A stretch of 64,000 nucleotides of DNA, taken from the NCBI GenBank assembly GCA_036936605.1, contig JAUPFV010000001.1:210659138-210723137 (forward strand). The letters run 5' to 3'. Position 1 is the first letter of the stretch, and every line of letters begins with the position of its first letter. The translations under genes and the position numbers were made by a program. The notes under the pieces were generated by a model, which had not been told where the DNA came from, did not search any database, and saw only the letters and a list, made by a program, of their open reading frames with translations. Shown here piece by piece: positions 47,980 to 60,179 of the stretch. This DNA is from Limnanthes douglasii subsp. nivea (Eukaryota; Streptophyta; Magnoliopsida; Brassicales; Limnanthaceae).

Positions 47980-49611
47980 CTCTTCTAAATGACCACGCCT
48001 CTTCTAAATGACCACAAAGCTAATATGAGGGGAATTGGTAATAAAGCTACAAGAAGAAGGCTCAAGTCTATCATAAGATCATATCAGGGTAAGTTCCTAG
48101 AAATTCAGGAACCAATGGTGGATGTATCTGATCTCAACAAGATCACAAAAATCCTAGGCTATCAAAACAATATAGCAAGTGTTACTAATAAAATTTGGAT
48201 GTTCAGGAAAAAAGATCTCATTATTAATCCATTGGATAACTGGGATCAGATCTTACATGTCAAGGTTAATCACTCTTTTATTAATTAAATTTTCCTTCTT
48301 TCTACGGTCTATGCTAAATGTACGAGGGATACAAGGTTGGACCTTTGGGAAAACATGAGACAAATTGCTGACCAATCTCTGGAATGGATAGTGATGGGCG
48401 ATTTCAATGCCATCACTAATCTATTGGAGCAATTATCATGTTTTTTCGCTCTGTATTAGGAGCATGAATGAGTTTAATAACATAATAAATGACTACTTCA
48501 TATCAGACCCAGGCTTCTCATGTACCAAATTTACATGGAAAGACTCCCACAAATGGAAGAGGCTTGACAATGTGCTCCATAACAACACATGGACCAATTA
48601 TTTTGACATTACATCAGTGAAGCACATGGGCAGGATTTGACCGGATCATAGCCCCATATTTATCAAAATGGCCAAAGACTTTATCAAAACAAAAACCTTC
48701 AAATTTCTAAATATGTGGTTACTCCACCCAGACTTCTCAAATGTGGTTAATAGCAAATGAAATGAAGTAATGCAATGATAGTTTTTAGAAATATTTTGGC
48801 AAAAACTCAAAATATTAAAGGCTAAGTTAAAAGACTGGAACAAAGAAACTTTTGGCAATATATTTAATGCTCTTGCCCAATCTGAAGAAGAAGTTCAGTT
48901 CTTTGAAAAATACTACCAAATCCATATTTATGGAAGACAAAAATAAGTTGGCTCAAGTTAAGACAACACATCTTCACCTTCTTGCAAGGGACGAATCCTT
49001 TTGGAAGAAAAAAATGTAGTGTAAGCTGGATTTAAAATGCATATAAAAATATTGTTTCCTTCCACAATCATGTAAAAAAAGAGGAATAAAAACAGAATGA
49101 TACTTGAATATACAAATAGGGTTAGGCATGGTGGCCTACTTTTTGACCTAGTCTCTTAAAGGGCTCAAAAAGCTTAACCAAGATAATAGAAGATAAGATT
49201 CAAAACAACAAGTTCAGTTTCTGTTCCATGTTTAGGCTTTGTTGATGACATTGTCATCTTCAGTAATTCCTTAACTAAAAGCGTTAACAAAATACTAAAC
49301 TTTATTCAAATATATCAAAATTTACCTGTCATGCTAAGTTTATCTTTATTTCATCAAACATAATACCTTATATTTGGATAAACCATAGTTAACACTCAAG
49401 TGGATATAAACAATGACACTTCCCAATGAAATACCTTGGGATACATATTCATCATAGAAGTCAAGCAAGACACTATGAAGATCTAGTGACCAAACTTAAA
49501 GATAGAATTCTGGAATGGGACAATATTTTTCTTTCATTTAGTGGGTGATTTACATTAATCCAATATGTCCTTACCGTCATTCATACTTATCACCCCAAAG
49601 TTCTAAAATTC
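47980..49611 (+). mobile_element. L1-type LINE 2, 5'-truncated, first part
   Basis: It begins within the endonuclease: NMRGIGNKATRRRLKSII, LEIQEPM, KFTWKDSHKWKRLDN. RT follows: LKDWNKETFGNIFNALAQSE and the catalytic CLGFVDDIVIFSNSL (near 49232-49276), where FVDD is intact. Frameshifts and stops disable it. It is the same family as LINE 1 (GISNKATVRRLVSII, IQEPM). Abrupt 5' truncation is usual for LINEs. A 19-base duplication CCTCTTCTAAATGACCAC sits at the start. Confidence 0.8.
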
Positions 49612-49620
49612 CTAAACATG
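49612..49620. repeat. Left 9-bp target duplication of the Pack-MULE
   Basis: CTAAACATG here pairs with CTCAACATG at 51274-51282, 8 of 9 identical. Nine base pairs is the Mutator-superfamily size. Confidence 0.8.
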
Positions 49621-49998
49621 GGGTAAAAAACACCACAGGTCCCTTATGTTTCCCACTTGTAACAAGTTCGTCCTTTTCCTTTAGAGCTGTAATAAAGTGG
49701 TCCCATTGTTTCAAAAAGTGGAACAAAACGGTCCTTATTGACCTCTGCCTAAAATTTCTACCATTAATGCCCTTTGACCAACCACATCAACGATTCACAT
49801 GGGACGCTGATGTGGCAACACTAAAAAAAAGTTAAAACATGTTTTACTTTTACCTCAACTATTTAACCCTAATTCTACCCATAACCCAGCCCAACCAACC
49901 AAAAAAACCTGATAGACCCATCTACTTTATTTTAATCTAGCCCAATAACCCTAAAGCCCTAACTTCTAACCCGATTACTAACCCTAAATCTCATCTCC
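49621..49998 (+). repeat. Pack-MULE left terminal inverted repeat
   Basis: It includes CTTGTAACAAGTTCGTCC, AGTGGAACAAAACGGTCC, TAGACCCATCTACTTTATTT and ends near CCCTAAATCTCATCTCC. All recur in reverse complement at 50897-51273. Confidence 0.92.
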
Positions 49999-50332
49999 TT
50001 CCATATACTATTTAATCGAGCAAACCACTAAATTGATTTTTCAAATTCAAACTTTCAAATCAGAATAACATAAAAATTAAAAAAACCAAATATAAACAAA
50101 TTATATTATTATATTTGTATTATGTATTTGAATGTTTTTGTGAAGGTCACAAAATTATGGAATACAAATAGTTAAACAAATTGAGAAATAGGGAAGAAAA
50201 AATACTATTGTATCGAGAGATTTAAAAAACATTATCTTATAAAATATTTAAAAAAAAACAATGCAGTAGAATTGAGATCTAACCAAATAATACCAAATCA
50301 GATTTAACAGAAATAATAAGAGATCTAAGAAA

Positions 50333-50875
50333 ATGACGAATAAGGAAAATGAATTTCATCACTCTTCAACTTATTCTATTTTCTTTCATCTCCTTATTTT
50401 CTCCTTCACTCTCACAGATCTGCACTTCTCAGGACAAGCAAACCCTCCTCAGTATCAAAAAAGCCTTAAACAACCCTGCTATTCTCTCATCCTCATGGCA
50501 ACTACTGTTGTTCATAGAAAGGTGTCGAATGCCCCTCCGCGTTACCTCCCTCAAAATATCCTCGCCCAATCTCCTCACGCCTCCATGATCTTTAGACCTA
50601 ACAAAACGAATATGAGAATCGATGTGTCAAGGAACATGTTTGAATTTGATATTTCCAAGGTGAAATTTTCCACAAGTTTGTATTCAATCGGTCTTAGCCA
50701 CAACCGGATCACTGGAAAAATAACAGATGCACTTACTAAGCTAGCAAAGTTGGAATTTTTTGATATCACCCATAACCAGATCGTCGGAAATATACCAACA
50801 GGGCTAAATGCGCTGCAAAATTTGAAACTTTTTTATATCAGCCATAACCAGGTCACTGGAAACGTTTTGATATGA
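50333..50875 (+). pseudogene. Captured PGIP/FLOR1-like leucine-rich-repeat gene fragment
   Basis: The ATG at 50349 gives a signal-peptide-like MNFITLQLILFSFISLFSPS followed by CTSQDKQTLLSIKKALNNP and AILSSSW, the LRR N-terminal cap of polygalacturonase-inhibiting proteins and FLOR1-type proteins. RVTSLKISSPNLL (near 50538) fits the start of the first repeat. From about 50624 another frame gives VSRNMFEFDISKVKF and then LRRs (LSHNRITGKI, ITHNQIVGNIPTGL, ISHNQVTGNV), the C-terminal part of such proteins. The middle repeats are missing and the frame changes, so it cannot encode a full inhibitor. It might still be transcribed. Confidence 0.8.
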
Positions 50876-50896
50876 GCCATAAATGAGAGAGTGGAA

Positions 50897-51273
50897 TGAG
50901 ACAAGATTTAGGGTTAGTAATCGGGTTAGAATTTAGGGCTTTAGGGTTACTGGGCTGGATTAAAATAAAGTAGATGGGTCTATCGGGTTTTTTTATTGGT
51001 TGGGCCAGGTTATGGGTAGAATTAGGGTTAAATGGTTGGGGTAAAAGTAAAACACGTTTTAACTTTTTTTACTGCTGCCACATCAACATCCCACGTGGAT
51101 CACTGATGTGTCTGGTCAAAGGGCATTAATGATATAAATTTTAGGCTGAGGTCAATAAGGACCGTTTTGTTCCACTTTTTGAAACACGGGGGACCATTTT
51201 TTACAACCATAAAGGAAAAGGACGAACTTGTTACAAGTGGGAAACATGAGGGACCTGTAGTATTTTTTACCCC
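50897..51273 (-). repeat. Pack-MULE right terminal inverted repeat
   Basis: Reverse complement of the left arm with scattered substitutions, ending TTTTTTACCCC next to the CTCAACATG duplication. Confidence 0.92.
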
Positions 51274-51282
51274 CTCAACATG

Positions 51283-53590
51283 TTATCAAAATAATTAAAA
51301 TTATGTTTAGTATATTCTTCTGGGGCACTAACGAACATCGTAAGCAATAACCTGGACAAAATAGCACTTTATCTACAAACCTTACGAAGAAGGTGGACTT
51401 AATATCATAAGTTTAGAAGAAACCTTCAAAATTTTCTCCTGCAAACTCTGTTACAAGTTTAGAGTAAACAAGACTCTTTAGGCCAACTTCATGCATTCAA
51501 CCTACTGCTCTTCTCAACATCCTATGCAAGTTCAACAAAAAAAAAATTCAAGAACTTGGAAGAGACTTTTAGATGTGAGAAAGCTTGTATAAGAATTTAT
51601 CTACTGGAATCTTGGCAAGTGGAATATAGAGTTCTGGTTGGACACCTGGTCCAATAAGCAGCCTTTAATCTCTCTTAGTTAAAATATTTCAAACAACTGG
51701 TACACCCAAGAACAAGTTAAAGAATATTGGATAGATGGGACTGAAACAATCTCAAACTGCTCAACAATGTCTTGCCTTTAAACATAGCCATAATAAATAG
51801 TCTATCTATTAAAGAATCAGAAGATGACTCTTTTTAATAAACAGTTACTCATCAAGGAAACTACAACACAAAAGTAATATGGTATAAGATCATAATTAAA
51901 GGCACAAGATCCTCGTTATTTATGAAAATCTAGAGTTTCGTCACTCCAAAGAAGTTCTCTTTCATTCTTTTGAGATTGGTGAATCATTGGATCTTCGTGG
52001 ATTCCATTTTACAACATAGAAAACTAATATTAGTCTAATGCCAATATTGTGATAACTATGAAACAATTAATCATCTTTTTGTTCAATGCAGGGTTTCATG
52101 GGCGAACTTGTCATTTTTAGTTGTATTTTCAACATAAGTATTGCTAAACATATGTGTTTGCAACATATTATATGATCCCGAATCTAGTCAACTACTAAGG
52201 AAGTCCACATCCTTATTATTTTGCCAACTATTATTTGTTGGTCTTTATGGTCTCATAGAAACAAAGTTAAGCACCAAAAAAATAGATGCCCAACAACTGA
52301 CATTATCCAACAAATTAAAACTAATATTTAAAAAATAGACACGCCAATATTTTGAAAAGAGTTCTTTGGGAAAATGAAGATGATACTGCCTAAGAGCTGG
52401 GATGTTACAACCACTAAACCATCCTAGGAATACTATATAAATAAATTAGAAACCTCTTTATGGTTCAAGACTCAAACTTATTATTTATGGATGTTGCTCT
52501 TTAACTGGAGAAGCCAGTGGTGCTGCTATCATTAGAAATAACAAAGGTGACATCACCATAGTAATTTGCAGGAAATAACAAATGCCCATAAATGTTGAAT
52601 GTCGTGCTCTTCTTGATGGTCTCATATTATGCTTTGACATAGAACTTACTAATATCGATATTGAGACTGACTCCAACATACTAATTGTTATGCCGCTAAA
52701 CTACAATATCCGTTGGTTTCTGTCATCTTTATTAAATTATTACAAGAAATTAATTACTACCAATATGTCAATAACACACATATACAGGGAACAAAATTCA
52801 ATTGCAGAATAGCTCGCCAAATGGACACACAAATGCAAGTTTAAGAAAGATCTAAATGCAAATCAAATTCCAAACTACCTCAGAGTCGTAGCAATTTTAT
52901 ACAGCCTGGAAATTGGTTTATTTCGAGAACTGAAATAAGTTTGAAACCATCTATATATCAAATCTTCTTAAAATAACAAGCATCAAGTACATAGAAATAC
53001 CTTTACTATACTAATTATCTTTAAAACAGGTATCGATACCTGACTAACATTTCTTGCACATCATATCGAGCTTCTTCTTTTTGAAGATCAATAGCAGTGC
53101 TTTAACATTTTCAACTCAATTTTCTAACAAAAGATAAGATAAGCAAAGGAAATAATAAAGCAGCTTCAATCGTTAATATACCAATAGACCCAGCTAACCT
53201 TAAGCTTTCATCAAAATATTCTCTGCCAACTCAATGAACCACCTGAATGAAGATTCATCCTTCAGAAAGTTTGAAAAAAACTCTAAATATCAAGAAGGTT
53301 CAAAGAAATTCATGTAAAAAATCTAAAGCACTTACAAAAAAGAAGTGCAACCCACTCGAGTCACGTTTGTAGAAAAATTAGTTTTCTCTAGGTTTTGAAT
53401 CAGTTTTATAGCAAAATGAAGGAACTAGAAATTTAAAATTGGCAGTTATTAATTTTAGTCATTACTAGTTCTTCCAATCAAAGTTTGCCCAATAAGTTGG
53501 GCCCTACCTCATGTACTAATAGAATTTTCTAATAAAATCTTTTAATTTTAAGAAACAATGGTTTATTTATTCTCAATAAAAAAATCAAAA
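51283..53590 (+). mobile_element. LINE 2, second part
   Basis: RT resumes after the Pack-MULE with FWGTNEHRKQ and an EGGLNIISLEETFKIFSCKL-like reading. A zf-RVT motif CQYCDNYETINHLFVQC lies near 52041-52091. RNase H at about 52470-52830 has GEASGAAIIRNNKGDITIV, ECRALLDGLILCF and DIETDSNILIV with the ETDS motif retained, interrupted by a TAA near 52577 and a TAG near 52810. The 3' end is uncertain; an A-rich CAATAAAAAAATC near 53573 may be the tail. Confidence 0.75.
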
Positions 53591-54489
53591 CCTACAAAAA
53601 TCTAGACGAGAATATGATAGTCATTGAGGTATCATTGCAAAAAAATGGAGAAAAAAGTAGAATTAACACTCTAAAGCAAGAAAAAGAAAATGAAAATGTG
53701 CAATTTATGAGATTTCATCTTTTACCTTTGAAGAACGATGAAGAAGCATGCTTTTATAACGTTGATAGTTAGATTTTTGAGGTTATGGTTCAAGTACATG
53801 AACACGAAACATTGCAGATGGTTGGGAAAATTGTGACGTTTGCGCTTAAATATTGATGGTACAACTATTAAGTTTTTTTGTCCTATCTCGTGTAAATCCT
53901 CGTCGTCTAGTGTAAATCAATTGAGTCGTGGTTAAAAATATTGTTCTGACTTAGTCCTACTATGATTTAGTTATGTCTAGTGGTTGATTAATTCATTTGA
54001 TATTTTTTTTTTATTATGTTGTAATTTATTAAATATTTTATATATAATAGTTTTTAAAAAATTAAAAATATTTTTTATTAAAAAATAATATTGTTTATAA
54101 ATGAATTAATTGTGATAAAGAGTACCAAAATATTTATTATAAACAAAATATTCAAATATATAAAATAACGTAAATATAAATGAAATTTAATTTTTTTGAT
54201 ACAATATATAATGAGTCAAATAAATATTGTTGAATTTTATTTTAGTCCGAATCATACAATCAAATACTTAAATATAGAAACAATCAATATATAAATAAAA
54301 GTTAATTTTTATCAAGTTTGATATTCATACAATAAAATATAAAAATACTAAACTTCTAAGTCATTCTTTTTCATCATCATACATAGGAGTTTGTGATTGT
54401 GCAGGGACTCGAGATGGAAGATGACCACCCTGAATATCCAAGAAATTATTGATCATAAGTGATGATCGAATTCATTTGTTGATCCATTT
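52930..54489. other. LINE 2 untranslated tail and AT-rich unassigned DNA
   Basis: No coding feature is recognisable. 53990-54360 is extremely AT-rich. The LINE 2 3' end probably lies near 53590. Confidence 0.4.
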
Positions 54490-55630
54490 CATAGTTTAAG
54501 AATATTTTGATGAAAATGCTATATATCAAAGTTTTTCAAAATGTCCATGTATATCATGCAGTTGATCATGCATATAAGAAATGGATTAGTGGATCGGTCA
54601 ACCCAAAAGTCGATTGTGTCCTATGTAACCCTATGAGAATAGTAGCTATGAGATATTTTATAAATCAAAAAAATAATTTGCTAATGGTTTGATTTTTAGT
54701 TTTTCATGAAAAGCTTCTTTGGCTAATGATGTAATAATATTTCTTGACTTTAATATTATATTTGTTACTTTATATTTGATTGATCCTGAATGTGTATTTC
54801 AAAGATGAATTATATATTTTCATTCGATTGCCAATCACAATGCTCAACAAATTTCGTAAAATCTTTTGTAATGTATGATTGGTTTTAATGTAAAAGATAA
54901 AATTATGTCAATTTACTTTGATAATGCATCCGCTAACACTTCAAGTATTGGTAAACATAAAATTGAATGCAAAGCATAATTTAATAAAAATTTTCATACT
55001 GTATATTTATATGGTACACTATAATTGGTTTCAAATGATGAAATAAACATAATATTAAAGCCTATTAAGAAATGGGGACCCACTAGCCATTACCTCAGGT
55101 TCAAGAAAACGTGAATATGAAGAATTTGTTTTGACTAGTACAAATAATTTTTTTTTGATATAAAAACTAGATGAAACTCTACTTATGATCTTCGTATACA
55201 TGCTTATCTGTTTATGTAATAAGTTATAATGTTTTATGACAACCATTAGCCTAAAAATGACGAGGACCATTACCAGCATCTTACTCATATACATTGGTCA
55301 TATAGTTGTGGCTTGATATATTTCTTTTCCATGCTTAAATACTATACCTATACTTATCTCCATAATATAATACTAAGATCAATTTATCTCTTGAATGCGT
55401 GTCAAGATATAATATTAAATATGGAAGAAAAAATTATTAAGTACTTTCAACGTATCCTATATGTTTATGTTATTGGGTTCATTTTATATCATTGTCTCAA
55501 ACTAAATTATTTTCACATGTATGTTGAGCATTTTTGTGCTACTACCATACTTGATAATGTTTATGATTACCAAACAAATTGTCAATATATTCAAACTTAT
55601 CTGTTATGTATAGTTCTTATGCTATGAAAC
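54490..55630 (+). pseudogene. hAT-superfamily transposase remnant
   Basis: Near 54770 VTLYLIDPECVFQR and near 54915 SIYFDNASANTSSI match the conserved core of plant hAT transposases (the W-IDPEW and DNASANT region). Near 55420 MEEKIIKYFQRILYVYVIGF and then YVEHFC fit the segment before the dimerisation domain (MKxKFxKYW...). Many stops and the lack of the C-terminal dimerisation motif show that it is dead. Terminal inverted repeats were not found. Confidence 0.65.
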
Positions 55631-55713
55631 ATATGAATTATAACTCTAGTTTATCCCCAAGTTTAGCTGGTAGTAGTAGAATGGAAATAAAAATTAGATC
55701 TCGTCATTAATGA

Positions 55714-56106
55714 TCTCATAAAATCCTTAGGTAAGTTCAGAAGCAGAAATGTTCACTGGAGAGGGTCTGTCTAAGAAATGTTTGTATGAAGTGATTGTAA
55801 TAACTAAATCAGTATTTTGTAGAGAGAAAAAGACAAAAGGAATAAATGTAGCAATAATTGACTAATCAGTGACCATTCTCCCAAAAAGAGAACGTCCTTT
55901 ATATAGTACATGAGGTGGGTAGTAAAATTATATGATTAACACCCAACTCTTTTATTATTTACAGATAAATTCTTGTGGTATATCATTTAACCCAACTACT
56001 TCTTATGTTTGCTTTACTTTAGTCCTTAATCACTAAATATACAAGCCTAGGCCTTTTACTTGGTATAATTAACCTAGCAATTACTTATATTTTTCTCCCC
56101 TTATCA
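55714..56106 (-). repeat. Element C left (3') LTR
   Basis: It runs from TCTCATAAAATCCTTAGG to CTCCCCTTATCA. The minus strand starts TGATAAGGGG next to the polypurine tract. Contains TTTATATAGTACATGAGG, also in the right LTR. Confidence 0.85.
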
Positions 56107-56120
56107 GTAGCCCCCCCAGT
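56107..56120 (-). other. Element C polypurine tract
   Basis: Minus-strand GGACTGGGGGGGCTAC directly precedes TGATAAG, sharing the GGGGCTMC ending with A and B. Confidence 0.7.
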
Positions 56121-56482
56121 CCTCACGAAGATATCTGAGTGAGGATTGCAGTTACTCTTCGAACTTGCTCGGATTTTATGACCTCATCGGATCTGATGGT
56201 TTTGCTGGTTAAGCCTCACCTATAAGCTGTTTAGATAATTATCTTTATATTATTTGGATCAGAAATCCTTAGAAGTGATGACCTCACCTAAGTCATCATT
56301 TGATTTGAACTCACGTGCTTATGTCTAACCGTTATAGAGTCACATATTTTTTAGATAGTGAGGTCACTTCTGGCCACGTGTCCTATCGTTACCCTAGCAT
56401 ACCAACGCGCCGTTTGAAGCGGTTTGTGACAGGGGAAGTGTGTCAAGACTCCTTTAATGTTTTGCTTTCTGTCCCCTTTCAT

Positions 56483-59400
56483 TATAAATACTTGCTTTAT
56501 TCTCTGAATATAGGTTTACACTCTTTAATCTCTGTCTAACTTTGAGTCGAGAGCGTCTGTTCTAGAGAGAGAAATCTCAACCCTAAATTCCCTCTTTGCA
56601 CTTTCATGCCTGAAGAATTTGTCAATCTCGAACGGTATAAGGTTTAGAGGTGGTTTAATATCTCAAATCAGACTGCTGCTCTCAAACCTTCCGGTGGAAG
56701 AGGGCATCCCACACCTGCACAAATCTGGGAATTGAGCTTTCTTGACAACTGGTCACCTATCCTAGAACGCTCCTTTAACATTTTTACTTAGCCCCCCGGT
56801 CGAGCTTGTTTTAGTGATAACAAGGTTGAACCTTCAACGTCTGATCTTCCTCCCAAGACTTCTCCCTTCACAACCATGAGTGATGAAAATAGAAAACCGA
56901 CTAATACAAATGCAGAGGAATGCATTAAAAGGAAAAGGTCCCCCGACCCACCAGTAAAATCTATTCGAGTGAAAATCTTCTCTTCTGCTGCCACTCCTCA
57001 AATGAATCCACAGGGGTCACCGCAAACGACTCCATAAGTGAGTCCCAAGAAGCCTTTAACGAGGGATGTCCGGTTAGAGCAGGTTTTGAAATCCATCCCT
57101 GAACTTCAAGAGATAAATTTACTTGATGAGCCTGATAACGATCAAGAGCAACTTGATATGGCGGTGGTTGAGGCACAACCTTTACAAGCGGTTCTTGCTA
57201 CGATATCTCCCCCCGGACCATCCGCACCAAGCCAAGATGCTTCCTCTCCTACCCTGGAGATTGCCAGTGATCCACCCCCTCGGAGTGGGAAAAGGTCCTT
57301 GGTGAAGAAAGATAAAAAGAAAAGGAAACGCACAACAAACCTGCCCTCGAACATAGATGATGTTTTAGGTGATGATCTTCGCGATATTGAGTCTAAGCAT
57401 CTTCTTGCCATGTAGAGAGTGAAGTAAAAATACTTCCATCCAACTGAAGAAGTAAAGCTGAGAGACCGATGATGAATTCCCGAGAATATCATGATTCGGT
57501 TTCCCACCGTCGGAGAGACTCCATTGTCCGTTTGAAATAATGAGCTGATCCTTTATACCAAGCTCATGAACTGGGGCTTTCGTCTACCTCTTGATCCTGA
57601 TCTGGTCGAATATTTTCATCTTATCGGACTTTGTCCTCCTCAAGCTGGCACCAACATGTGGTACACGCTCATGACATGCATCATGACCTCCACACTCTCC
57701 GAAATAGCCTTTTCCATGGGGCAGCTTATCTCCATCTCAAATGTGGCTAATAATTCTCATTACCCTTTTTACTCTCTTCATTTTGTAAGGAAGTTCAAAG
57801 TCATCAAAGATTTTTTAAAGGCTGATAAGAAATGGAATAACAATTTGTCTTCATATCTGGATTATGGGAGACTGGTTTTAAGAATTCCGATGACCTTGCC
57901 CATTGGTCGAATTTGAAATGGTCCGGGAAGGGTACGTATCCTTATATATTCTTCTATTTTATTGGTTAAGGTTGGATAGTCCTAACATTTTCTTTTTAAG
58001 AGCTATGAAGGGAATTGCTAAACCCTTTAAACGTCATGCCAAAACTGCCAATGATATCTTTGTGAAGCAGAGCGTCTGGGCGGGTGAGCATTGGGACCAT
58101 AAATTCTATCAAGGTTTTCTACCGATGAACTTTGTAAAATGTATCCTTTGGAGGTATGACCTTGGCGAGAAAAGGTCCATATCCGATCTTATGGTGCATC
58201 CTCTAAATGATGTCATCCTCAAACGGCTGGAGTGCTTAGACAACGCCGTTTATCTTCCTACCCGAGCCCGGGCTCCGAGTCACCAAGATGCGGAAAAGCT
58301 CGAGGAAGGTGGTGAGGGAACCAAGGAGGGTGCAGAGTCGGAGAGTGACACCCCCGAGGAGCAGGGAGTTGGAGCCCAGGGAGATCACCAGGATGAAACT
58401 CATGAGGAAAGGCCACCATAAGTTCAGCAAGAAAACTCAGTTGGCCCTCAGATCAATCCTCTAAACAACACTCAGGAAGAAGAACTAAAAGACGCTAATA
58501 ACTCTGTTGAGGTAAAACTACATGGTAGGGGTGGGGCCGTGAGACCAAAAAGACTTACTGCTAAAGAAAAGAAAAAGAAGATGGTTGACAGTGAAGAGGA
58601 AAGTGACAATACCACATGTCCGGGCTTGCCTCTCATAAAGAAAGTTATCATAGTCGACTCGGACTCCGGGGGGGGGGGGGATTTGTTCTTCAGAAGAGAC
58701 AACCGCGAGAAGAGAACTTCGAGGAAGGAGAATATCCCTCCCCTGCCTCAACTTACTTTAACGTTTATGAGAACGATTATGTTGCGAATGAGCTAAAAAA
58801 ATTACTTTGTGCTGCTGCCCTCCTTGAACATAAAGCCAACCGTAAGGATCACTACAAGAGTGAAGTCCTTAAAAGAAGGACAGAGGTAAAAACGCTGACC
58901 TCCAAAGCGGCTGAATTGAAACAAAAGGTAAAAGACTTGACAGATGAGCTTGCCAAGAAATAAGAAATATCATCCAAGGTAACAAGGTTGACCCCTGAGG
59001 CGATTGAATTGAAGCAAAAAGTAAAAGACTTGATAGATGAGCTCGCCAAGACAACAGAAATATCATTCCAACTGAAATAGGTCGAAGAAAAACTTTCCAA
59101 GGAGAAAGAGACTTCCGCTGATCATTTGACTAAAATAACTACCCTAGAGACTACACTTTTTGATAAGGGGAAAACATTCGACGACTAACAGGAACGATTT
59201 ATTACCAGAGACACCGAGCGGGATACTTTGGTTGATGGCCTCACCGAGTCTTGTGTGAAGACTAAAGTCTACTTTCAGAAAGCTATAGAGGATATTGAGA
59301 AGCTGTCGACAAAGAACGAATCTCTGAAGAAGGACTTTGAAGTTGAGCAGAAGAAACGACTCGATGCATACGCAGCCGGTATTGTCACTCGTCTCTGAAT

Positions 59401-59549
59401 CTAGGAAGCCTTTGGCTACGAGTCATTGAAAGACATTGCCCATGCGAGCGTTTCTATGGAAGACTTGGAGTCCAGTGATGACTCAGAAAGTTCATCCTTG
59501 GAATCTGGTTCCCCGGGAGGCAGCAAGGAAAACTCCGCGTCCGACTAGC
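56483..59549 (+). pseudogene. Extra antisense gene of element C with TATA box
   Basis: TATAAATA at 56483-56490 precedes the probable ATG at 56605 (MPEEFVNLERYKV) by ~120 bases. A Pro/Lys-rich segment follows (57038-57415). Then comes the conserved block LMNWGFRLPLDPDLVEYFHL at 57560 with LCPPQAGTNMWYTLMTCIM, an intron at about 57932-58002 (GTACGT...AAGAG), VWAGEHWDHKFYQGF, a Lys-rich linker with a G13 run (58668-58680), and a coiled coil (ELKQKVKDLTDELAKK, repeated as ELKQKVKDLIDELAKT), ending in an acidic Ser-rich tail at 59549. Stops and shifts are numerous. The order is the same as in A and B, but the sequence is only distantly related. Confidence 0.8.
57932..58002 (+). other. Intron in the extra gene of element C
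   Basis: GTACGTATCC...TTTTTAAGAG. Splicing joins TCC-GGG-AAG-G to CT-ATG-AAG, giving SGKAMKGIAKPF at the place of the introns of A and B, in the same phase. Confidence 0.65.
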
Positions 59550-59802
59550 AAACGTTGAATGTTTTCATCGTTATTTTGCTAACTGTTAGTATCCATAACC
59601 TGTTAAATTTTTTTGTCATGTACAATTAACCTCTTGTTGTGAGGATTTATGATGCAGTTCTATATGTTTACCCTAAAACAATTCTTGTTGGACAAAAAGT
59701 TCCTTAGTTAAAAGATAATTCAAAACAACTCTCAGGATTGTTTAACCTAAATCATCCTTTCTTAACTCCGTTTGTCTAATGCTTGTTATCTTATGATTCA
59801 AA

Positions 59803-60012
59803 AAGATGAATTCTTGTCCAAACTTCTTTGGAGTGTGTTTTGAATTTAAAAAGATGAATTCTCTTGTCCAAACTTTTTTGGAGTATATTTCGAGTTAAAA
59901 AAGATAAAGTTTTTTGTCCAATCTTTTTTTGAGTATGTTTTGAGTTCAAATAGATGAACTTTCTTGTCCAAACTTTTTTGGATTATGTTTTGAGTTAAAA
60001 AAAGATGAACTT
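59803..60012. repeat. ~48-bp tandem repeat between extra gene and pol of element C
   Basis: Four diverged units containing AGATGAA-TTCTTGTCCAAAC, TTTTTTGGAGTATGTTTTGAG and a TTAAAA linker. It sits between the convergent 3' ends, where A and B carry the hairpin pairs. Confidence 0.8.
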
Positions 60013-60068
60013 TTTGCGAATCATTTAAAGAAAGAAATGAAATTTTATATATGAGTCGGCTATTTAGG

Positions 60069-60130
60069 GCACCTCATTAAAACCTTCCTGCGCCACCAGA
60101 TTAGGAAAGAGTATGCCACCGATAATTACA
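60069..60130 (-). other. Conserved noncoding block downstream of element C pol
   Basis: CACCTCATTAAAACC...GCGCCACCAG...AAAGAGTATGCC matches element A at about 43 of 48 positions although the adjoining integrase coding sequence is much more diverged. Confidence 0.65.
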
Positions 60131-60179
60131 TAAACAGGTAAAGAAAATATTTACATATTTACACGTTTACTCTAAATAA

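Larger units (their letters stand above)
49621..51273. mobile_element. Pack-MULE carrying a PGIP/FLOR1-like LRR gene fragment
   Basis: The 1653-bp element has ~377-bp terminal inverted repeats (49621-49998 and 50897-51273) starting GGGTAAAAAACACCACAGG / GGGGTAAAAAATACTACAGG. It has a 9-bp target duplication with one mismatch and no transposase. The interior encodes a broken leucine-rich-repeat gene fragment, which is the definition of a Pack-MULE. It interrupts the RT of LINE 2, so it arrived later. The inverted repeats differ at many positions (for example CAACTATTTAACC versus CAACCATTTAACC), so the copy is not very recent. Confidence 0.88.

Noticed and set aside
56788..57176. Minus-strand ORFs over the extra gene of element C
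   Set aside because: Shadow frames; the + strand aligns in order with the extra genes of A and B.
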